Shown here piece by piece: positions 39,360 to 45,582 of a stretch of 45,582 nt of DNA. Position numbers and translations under genes: made by a program. Below the pieces are notes generated by a model. The model saw only the letters and a list, made by a program, of their open reading frames with translations. It did not search any database and was not told the origin of the DNA. Source of the stretch: Nitrosovibrio sp. Nv4. Lineage in GTDB: Bacteria; Pseudomonadota; Gammaproteobacteria; Burkholderiales; Nitrosomonadaceae. Location of the stretch: NCBI GenBank assembly GCA_945888885.1, contig CAMDAX010000003.1, positions 1 to 45,582 on the forward strand, written 5' to 3'. Numbering within the stretch: the first letter of the stretch is position 1; every line of letters starts with the position of its first letter.

Positions 39360-39659
39360 CCGATCATGCAAGCGATTGGGTAACTCGTTATGCGATTTCT
39401 GCCTTCTTTCCAGCAATTCCCGACAAAATTAGCTATGTATTGAATAGCCACTATGCTTTTACCTCCCTTTGCGTTGTGGCTAGGGGTTGCTGGTGTGATA
39501 ATCAACAGCAACCCCGCTTTACCTACTGATATCGTCAGGTGAATAGCTTTTTCAGCGGACTGATATTCGGGCGCAACTGTTGCTCGGTTTGCCACAAGTT
39601 CCGCAATACTCTGCCGAGGTGTGCTGGGCTGTACATTCTGCTCATCAGGTTCAATTCTT

Positions 39660-39845
39660 CTATCGGTGTACTGACAATTTCAAATCTGCAGCACTGACCA
39701 CTGCCAGCAAGACTTCACGGCTGGTGGTCGATAGATACCGATCTATCAATTGGGCAATCTCGCTTTGCGCATGTCCAGCTTTGTTAAGGATGGCAATCTG
39801 GTATCGTTCGTCTTGGATGAAATGGGTGTAGTCCATTTCTGGCAA
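39660..39845 (-). pseudogene. IS30-family transposase N-terminal relic
   Basis: MDYTHFIQDERYQIAILNKAGHAQSEIAQLIDRYLSTTSREVLL resembles the IS30 HTH (YTHLTQxERYQIxxLxKAGxSQxEIAxxLxRSxSTISREL). No DDE domain follows. Confidence 0.7.
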
Positions 39846-40050
39846 CTGTAACTTGGTGATTGAGGGGCCATGATGCTAGCGCATTTCGCCCGCTCAATCT
39901 GTTGATAAAAATCGCATCTCGAACTTGAACTCACGTGGCAGTTTATCGGCCATATGACGGCTTTACCTGGCCGAACCCCTAAAATATCAACATGATGTTG
40001 ACCGGTGGCATTGAGCCCAAAGCTGCAACTGCTGGCGTTATTTGCAATAG

Positions 40051-40707
40051 GTGAAGCCAGAAAAGTTAAACTATCTTCTTTATAACCGAAGGCTTAACGT
40101 GGATACCATTGATGCCATCCGAACACGCCGGGCCGTAAAAAGCTACGATCCGACGCACCGTATATCAGGTAAGGAAGTAAAAGAATTGTTGTCTCTGGCT
40201 ATGCTCTCGCCGACCGCATTCAACATTCAACCCTGGCGTTTTGTGGTGGTGGATGAGCCAGTATTACGCCAGCAAATCAGGCAAGTTGCATGGAATCAGG
40301 CGCAGGTTACAGATGCATCTCTCCTGATCATTCTCTGTGCCGATCTCAAAGCCTGGGAAAAGAGTCCAGATCGCTATTGGCGGAATACTCCGATCGAAGT
40401 GCAAGCATTCATGTTACCGGCTATCGATCGATATTATCGTGGCCAGGAACAGATTCAACGTGATGAGGCGATGCGCAGTTGCAGCATTGCGGCGCAAACG
40501 CTGATGCTGGCAGCCAAATCGCTAGGTTACGACTCCTGCCCGATGGATGGCTTCGATTATGCTGCAGTCGGCAAGCTTATCCACCTGCCTGAGGATTACA
40601 TTATTACAATGTTTGTAGTGATCGGCAAACGAACTCAAGACGCATGGCCGCGCTCGGGACAGCTGTCGTTGGATGAGGTGGTGATCAACAATCGTTTCGG
40701 TGGCTAA
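40051..40707 (+). CDS. Nitroreductase family protein
   Basis: IDAIRTRRAVKSYDPTHRISGKEVKELLSLAMLSPTAFNIQPWRFVVV...LGYDSCPMDGF. Start could be the GTG at 40099. Confidence 0.9.
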   Translation: MKPEKLNYLLYNRRLNVDTIDAIRTRRAVKSYDPTHRISGKEVKELLSLAMLSPTAFNIQPWRFVVVDEPVLRQQIRQVAWNQAQVTDASLLIILCADLKAWEKSPDRYWRNTPIEVQAFMLPAIDRYYRGQEQIQRDEAMRSCSIAAQTLMLAAKSLGYDSCPMDGFDYAAVGKLIHLPEDYIITMFVVIGKRTQDAWPRSGQLSLDEVVINNRFGG

Positions 40708-40842
40708 GCTGAATACTGGGTGATGGTGGAGACAATGCAGATACGTAAGGAGGCACTCAAAGCTTTCTGGGATCAGCGCTCAGCATGATGGAAAACTGGT
40801 AGCATGAAATACTCATTGGAAGACAAAAACCGAGGGAGTGTT

Positions 40843-41322
40843 ATGCGCATTACTCTGATGATCTGTCTGATATTGAGCAATGCGCTGGTAGCTGCGCCGA
40901 ATGCAATTGCCCGCACGACCATCTATAAATCGGTAATGCCCGACGGACGTGTGGTCTACAGCGAGCAGCCCCAGTCCGGCGCGCGCACGACCGAGAAGTC
41001 TATGGTCAACATCAACGACACGGGCATGAAGCCGATCTCAAGGGAAGCAGTGGAGGGAGCCAGTCAACGTGCCCTCCAGCGTTCACGGGCACTAGATGAG
41101 GCATCAGAATCGGTGCGAACCGCCGAGACTGAGCTGCGTGCAGCCGAGAGAGAACGCGAGGCTGGACGCGAACCGCTGCCGGGTGAGCGGCTGGGTATCG
41201 CGGGCTCCGGCACACGTCTGCTGGAAGAATACTTTCAGCGCCAGCAAATGCTGGAAGATCGCGTAGACAATGCACGCAAGCAACTGGAGAGTGCCCAGCA
41301 AAAATTTTCTAATATACGTTGA
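40843..41322 (+). CDS. DUF4124 domain-containing protein
   Basis: Signal peptide then TTIYKSVMPDGRVVYSEQPQSGARTTEK; coiled-coil tail. Confidence 0.7.
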   Translation: MRITLMICLILSNALVAAPNAIARTTIYKSVMPDGRVVYSEQPQSGARTTEKSMVNINDTGMKPISREAVEGASQRALQRSRALDEASESVRTAETELRAAEREREAGREPLPGERLGIAGSGTRLLEEYFQRQQMLEDRVDNARKQLESAQQKFSNIR

Positions 41323-41424
41323 GTGGTGCATGGAGCCAGCGGTTGAAATCGGCAACCCGCAGAACGCATAAAGTGCTGCTCGGATGATCAAATACGTCTG
41401 AATGGATATGACATTATAGAAATG

Positions 41425-41580
41425 TCGATTTATTCAGTTCGTTCGGGCAGAGCCTGATGTAACTTCTAGGGAAGCGCAGATTAAATTCGTTCGCATTGGG
41501 CTTGTCGAAATGCTGTCTATATAAATCAGTATGTTGGCAAAGGCTTCGACAGGCTCAGCCCGAACGGACTAAATAAATCG
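41425..41580. repeat. REP-like inverted repeat cluster
   Basis: CGATTTATTCAGTTCGTTCGGGCAGAGCCTGATG, ATTCGTTCGCATTGGGCTTGTCGAAATG and inverted GGCTTCGACAGGCTCAGCCCGAACGGACTAAATAAATCG. Confidence 0.7.
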
Positions 41581-41588
41581 GTGTTTCC

Positions 41589-41651
41589 ATAAGGAAATAT
41601 TTTTTGATCGATGAAGTGTTTGTGATGAAATCCGAATTTTTAGAGGTGACC
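41589..41651. repeat. Half copy of the dispersed TIR element
   Basis: ATAAGGAAATATTTTTTGATCGATGAAGTGTTTGTGATGAAATCCGAATTTTTAGAGGTGACC matches the AAGGAAAC...GACGAAATCCGGATTTTTAGAG half of the other copies. Confidence 0.7.
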
Positions 41652-41921
41652 TGTATAAGATACATCTGAAACTATCTGCTACGGTCTCTAAGGGGGGGCG
41701 CTTAATCCTTTACGTACTGGCCGAAACATTATCTGCCTAAATCCTATGCGGATCTGGCAGTGTCTGATCCCTGCGGGTATGCAATGAATTGCAGACATAA
41801 ACCAGAAAACACCTCAACTGATGAGCCGTGCATGAGGTATTCTTTGATCAACTCAGCACATGGGCTAATCCGGTGCTGAACATTGGACTTTAAGTTTTAA
41901 TCCAGGCAATCCGGGAACGGC

Positions 41922-43652
41922 ATGAGCATGCGCTTTGCATTTGGTTTTATTGTCAGTCTATCAATCTTCATGCCGACGATATCCATCGTCCAGGCAGATA
42001 CCGCTGTACCGATGCAGGCCGCACCAGCAGTAATGAAAAAAGGCGGGCAGGACTGGTCCAGCCCTGCCTTGACGCTGTTGAAGAAAAAAGATTTTCAGGG
42101 GCTGCTGGAACTCACCCGCCAATGGGTTGGAAGCGAACCAGAAAACGCTTTTTCCTGGCTCATCCTGGGTGTAGCCCACGATAATCTCAAACAAAATGAC
42201 CAAGCAGTTCATGCCTACCGTGAGGCGCTGCGCATCCAACCGGGAAACGTCAGCGCCTGGTATAGCCTGGGGGTTACCTACGGCAAACTCAAACAGTACG
42301 ACCAGGTGATTTATGCCTTGCGCGAGGCGCTGCGCATTCAGTCAGAAAATGCCAGTGTCTGGTACAACCTGGGGCTTGCTTACAATAACCTCAAGCAATA
42401 TGACGAGGCGATTCAGGCATACCGCGAGGCATTGCGTATTCAACCTGAGTATGCCGATGCCTGGCATGACCTGGGCCTCGCCTACCACGACTCCAGCCAA
42501 TACGATCAGGCGATTCAGGCATACCGTGAGGTGATACGTATCGACCCAGAGGATGCCAGAGCCTGGCATAACCTGGGACTTGCCTACAATGGCCTCAGTC
42601 AGCATGATCATGCCATTCAGGCATACCGCGAAGCACTACGCATCGAACCGGAGAATGCCAGTACCTGGAATAATCTGGGGCTTGCCTACAACGGCCTCAA
42701 ACAGCATGATCAGGCAGTTTTTGCCCTGAGAGAGGCGCTGCGCATTCAGCCGGAGTATGCCGATGCCTGGTATAACCTTGGCATTGCTCATGGCAAACTC
42801 AAACAATACGAGCAGGCGGTTCGGGTTTACCAGGAGGCACTACGCATCCGGCCAGAATATGTTAATGCCTGGTATAACCTCGGTCTTGCCTACCACAACA
42901 TCAAGCAGCATGATCAGGCGATTCGGGCCTACCGCGAAACACTACGTATTCAGCCACTGTATGCCAACGCTTGGTACAACCTGGGCCTGGCTTACATCGA
43001 CTTCAACCAATACAGCCAGGCGATTCAGGCCTATCGCGAAGCGCTGCGCATTCAGTCGCAGTCTGCCGACTCCTGGTATAACCTTGGCATTGCCCACGGT
43101 GAACTCCAGCAATATGAACAGTCGATTCAGGCCTACCGCGAGGCGCTACGCATTCAGCCAGAGGATGTTGACGCCCGGTATAACGTGGGAGTTGCTTTCA
43201 GCAAACTCAAACAGCATGATCAGACGATTCAAGCCTACCGTGAGGTATTACGCATCCAGCCACGGCATGCCGATGCCTGGTATAACCTGGGTGTTGCCTA
43301 CATTGACTTTAACCAGTATGACCAAGCGATTCAGGCCTGCCGCGAGGCACTACGTATTGATCCAACAAATGCCGACGCATGGAACAACCTGGGTGTTGCC
43401 TATTTTTTCCAGGGCCAACACGACAAGGTGCAGGAGGTTTATTTGACTTTGCACAAACTGAATCCGGCAATGGCGGATAAGTATTCTCGCGCGCTGATAC
43501 GAACACCGGGTGTGAATCACCTTAATATGCCAGGTGCTAACCAACTGCAGGAGCAGAAACCGCAACGTTCACATAAACGGCGCAGGGCACGAGCACTGAC
43601 GGAAGAGGGTCAGCCTGATGTGACTATCAGGCGCTTCTTGGGGCGAACATAA
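41922..43652 (+). CDS. Exported TPR-repeat protein
   Basis: 576 aa with signal peptide and about 13 consecutive 34-aa TPRs ([31 protein letters not shown]). Confidence 0.93.
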   Translation: MSMRFAFGFIVSLSIFMPTISIVQADTAVPMQAAPAVMKKGGQDWSSPALTLLKKKDFQGLLELTRQWVGSEPENAFSWLILGVAHDNLKQNDQAVHAYREALRIQPGNVSAWYSLGVTYGKLKQYDQVIYALREALRIQSENASVWYNLGLAYNNLKQYDEAIQAYREALRIQPEYADAWHDLGLAYHDSSQYDQAIQAYREVIRIDPEDARAWHNLGLAYNGLSQHDHAIQAYREALRIEPENASTWNNLGLAYNGLKQHDQAVFALREALRIQPEYADAWYNLGIAHGKLKQYEQAVRVYQEALRIRPEYVNAWYNLGLAYHNIKQHDQAIRAYRETLRIQPLYANAWYNLGLAYIDFNQYSQAIQAYREALRIQSQSADSWYNLGIAHGELQQYEQSIQAYREALRIQPEDVDARYNVGVAFSKLKQHDQTIQAYREVLRIQPRHADAWYNLGVAYIDFNQYDQAIQACREALRIDPTNADAWNNLGVAYFFQGQHDKVQEVYLTLHKLNPAMADKYSRALIRTPGVNHLNMPGANQLQEQKPQRSHKRRRARALTEEGQPDVTIRRFLGRT

Positions 43653-43959
43653 TAATTGCCATACCAAGCAATGCCACCAATGAGCCAACTATATCCCATG
43701 TTGTGGGACGAATGCCATCAACCGACCATAACCACAGAATTGCAAAACCTACATATACCCCGCCATATGCCGCATAAACACGGCCTGCGGCAGATGGATG
43801 CAGAGATAATAGCCATGCAAAAAGTGCCAATGAGCAGGCTGCAGGGATAAGCAACCAGATGCTCTTGCCCTGTCTGAGCCAAAGGTACGGAAGGTAACAG
43901 CCAATAATTTCAGCAATTGCGGTGATGCTAAAAAGGAAGAATGTTTTAATAACTTCCAA
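43627..43959 (-). CDS. YnfA/UPF0060 family small membrane protein
   Basis: [27 protein letters not shown]...[50 protein letters not shown] start likely. Confidence 0.9.
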   Translation of the reverse strand: MEVIKTFFLFSITAIAEIIGCYLPYLWLRQGKSIWLLIPAACSLALFAWLLSLHPSAAGRVYAAYGGVYVGFAILWLWSVDGIRPTTWDIVGSLVALLGMAIIMFAPRSA

Positions 43960-44006
43960 GTCTATCTCCGTGAGTGATTCTGATACTTGGCGTTCCTGAC
44001 AGCAGT

Positions 44007-44100
44007 GCAACTCAAATATAGGCGCGGCGCATATTTGAGTTGTAAGGAAACATCTTTATTACAAAATATTATGACAGAATTCGAATTATTTGAGGTGGCT
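44007..44100. repeat. Partial copy of the dispersed TIR element with internal 12-bp palindrome
   Basis: CAACTCAAATAT-AGGCGCGGCGC-ATATTTGAGTTG, then TAAGGAAACATC...TATGACAGAATTCGAATTATTTGAGGTGG, aligned to the other copies. Confidence 0.65.
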
Positions 44101-44131
44101 TAAAATTTCGGACGCACATAACGTGAAACCC

Positions 44132-44770
44132 ATGAAATCAGCCAGAGTTATCGGAATTGCTATCACCATGTTATTGGCAGTTGGCTCCATCGCGGCCATG
44201 CACAGCATGGGCCACGCGTCACAGAACAATCCCATTCCAATTCAGCAACCCATTGTTATGAAGAATTTCAAGAAACCAGATGTAGCGGAGTTAATGAAAA
44301 AATTATCCTCCGAACAGTTTGCGGTCACGCAGCAATGTAGCACCGAGCCGCCTTTCCGTAATGCATATTGGGATAACCACAAGCCGGGACTTTACGTGGA
44401 TGTGGTATCAGGTGAGCCGCTATTCAGCTCGCTGGATAAGTTTGATTCCGGCACTGGCTGGCCGAGTTTCACTCGCCCGCTCGCTGGTGCGGAGATCGTG
44501 GAAAAACAGGATCGCGAGTTAGGCATGGTGCGTACAGAAGTGCGATCGAAACATGCGGATTCGCACCTGGGCCACGTGTTCAACGATGGCCCTGGACCGA
44601 CACGGCTGCGCTACTGTATTAATTCAGCATCGCTACGTTTCATCCCGTTGGAAGAGATGGCAGCAAAGGGTTACGGGGCTTATCTGCAAGCATTCGTGAA
44701 AGCTGGATTGATCAAGGCGGGTGCAGGCACGACTCCGCAGAATGCGAATCCTGCTACGCTGAAGCGTTAA
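44132..44770 (+). CDS. msrB: Peptide-methionine (R)-S-oxide reductase, exported/membrane-anchored
   Basis: [43 protein letters not shown]...[12 protein letters not shown]-terminal hydrophobic segment. Confidence 0.92.
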   Translation: MKSARVIGIAITMLLAVGSIAAMHSMGHASQNNPIPIQQPIVMKNFKKPDVAELMKKLSSEQFAVTQQCSTEPPFRNAYWDNHKPGLYVDVVSGEPLFSSLDKFDSGTGWPSFTRPLAGAEIVEKQDRELGMVRTEVRSKHADSHLGHVFNDGPGPTRLRYCINSASLRFIPLEEMAAKGYGAYLQAFVKAGLIKAGAGTTPQNANPATLKR

Positions 44771-44828
44771 AGATCTTCTTTGACCCTCTGAACGAGTCCT
44801 GCGTTAACACGACGACGGCATAAAGCGG

Positions 44829-45582
44829 TCAGGTGGGAAAATCAACCAGACGACTGTTCATACGTCTGAGTGTTTCTTCTCTGCCGAGCAGTTCCAGTAT
44901 TGCGTCGATTGAAGGTGTCTGCGCTTCGCCTGTCACCATCACCCGCAGCGGCATCGCCACCTTGGGTAGCTTCAGGCCATGAGCGGTGGTCGTGGTTTTG
45001 ATAGCATCATGGATGATATGACGATCCCATTCCACCGTGGCAAGTTTTCCCATCAAATCAATTATCGCCGGTTTTGCCTCGCTACTGAAATGCAAGGCTT
45101 TGAGTTCAGCGGCAGGTTCCAGCGGGCGAAAGAAATATACCGCAGCATCAGCCAGTTCTGCCGTGGTGTTAACCCGCTCTTTGAGTAGATTTATCACCTT
45201 GAGCAAATCCGGGCCAGCTGCAGCATTGCAACCATCCGCCTCAAGGAATGGTGTTACCAGCTTCGCCAAGCGCGAATTATCTGTCGTTTTTAGATACTGC
45301 TGATTGAGCCAGCTTAATTTTTCCGGATTAAACTTCGCTGGCGCGCAGTTGATGGACGCCAGATCAAACCACTCAACCAGTTGTTCGCGACTGAAGATTT
45401 CCTCATCACCATGCGACCAACCAAGCCGCGCCAAGTAATTTACCAGCGCCTCGGGCAAATAGCCATCGTCGTGATACTGCATCACTGAGACCGCGCCATG
45501 GCGTTTAGACAAACGTTCGCCATCGGTCCCCAGTATCATCGGAACATGCGCGTATTGTGGCAACGCTGCTCCCAGCGCCTTG
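44829..45582 (-). CDS. gltX: Glutamyl-tRNA synthetase, C-terminal part (runs off window)
   Basis: KALGAALPQYAHVPMILGTDGERLSKRHGAVSVMQYHDDGYLPEALVNYLARLGWSHGDEEIFS, including the KLSKR-type motif. Confidence 0.96.
   Translation of the reverse strand, partial: KALGAALPQYAHVPMILGTDGERLSKRHGAVSVMQYHDDGYLPEALVNYLARLGWSHGDEEIFSREQLVEWFDLASINCAPAKFNPEKLSWLNQQYLKTTDNSRLAKLVTPFLEADGCNAAAGPDLLKVINLLKERVNTTAELADAAVYFFRPLEPAAELKALHFSSEAKPAIIDLMGKLATVEWDRHIIHDAIKTTTTAHGLKLPKVAMPLRVMVTGEAQTPSIDAILELLGREETLRRMNSRLVDFPT

Noticed and set aside
39990-40004. TCAACATGATGTTGA palindrome
   Set aside because: Isolated 15-bp palindrome with no partner sites or positional context; could be chance.
41691-41697. G-run (7 Gs) upstream of the TPR gene considered as a phase-variation tract
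   Set aside because: Lies more than 200 bp from the start codon and outside any supported CDS; no evidence for slippage control.
41819-41845. CTGATGAG motif suggestive of a hammerhead ribozyme
   Set aside because: No matching CGAAA box or stems found nearby.
42757-43446. 229-aa alternate-frame ORF inside the TPR gene
   Set aside because: It stays open because the 102-bp repeat unit lacks stops in that frame; repetitive low-complexity product with no plausible start context.

Overview
The window looks like a betaproteobacterial chromosome segment, probably Nitrosomonas/Nitrosomonadaceae-like. That lineage call is an impression from gene order and protein style and was not tested. Most of it is housekeeping: desaturase, rpmG-rpmB, radC, coaBC-dut, ffh, pilC-pilD-coaE-zapD, HU, yacG, a Nudix-ThiE fusion, xth, mltG, the fabF-acpP-fabG-fabD-fabH-plsX-rpmF-yceD cluster, maf, pstB-pstA-pstC, tRNA-fMet, a TPR protein, ynfA, msrB and partial gltX. 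The most interesting signals lie between or beside these genes. (i) A dispersed ~140-bp intergenic repeat family has CTCTAAAAATCYGGA-type terminal inverted repeats. It has at least four near-full copies, several partial or variant copies and one copy collapsed to its termini, and it sits between coaBC/dut, ffh/ypjD, fabG/acpP and pilC/pilD and upstream of msrB. (ii) A separate 232-bp element with ~20-bp inverted termini and several internal hairpins fits exactly between two stop codons. (iii) A minus-strand cluster of uncharacterised genes at 1-4 kb includes a translationally coupled pair (RAMA-like C-terminus plus DUF4258-like) and is flanked by relics of a thermonuclease and an ABC-auxiliary lipoprotein. 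(iv) Two unrelated dUTPase families are encoded about 9 kb apart. (v) A 23-aa basic small protein, a candidate PHO box upstream of a pst operon lacking adjacent pstS/phoU, and relics of HsdR and an IS30-type transposase are also present. No CRISPR array, rRNA or intact IS was seen. All family assignments come from reading motifs by eye, without database searches.
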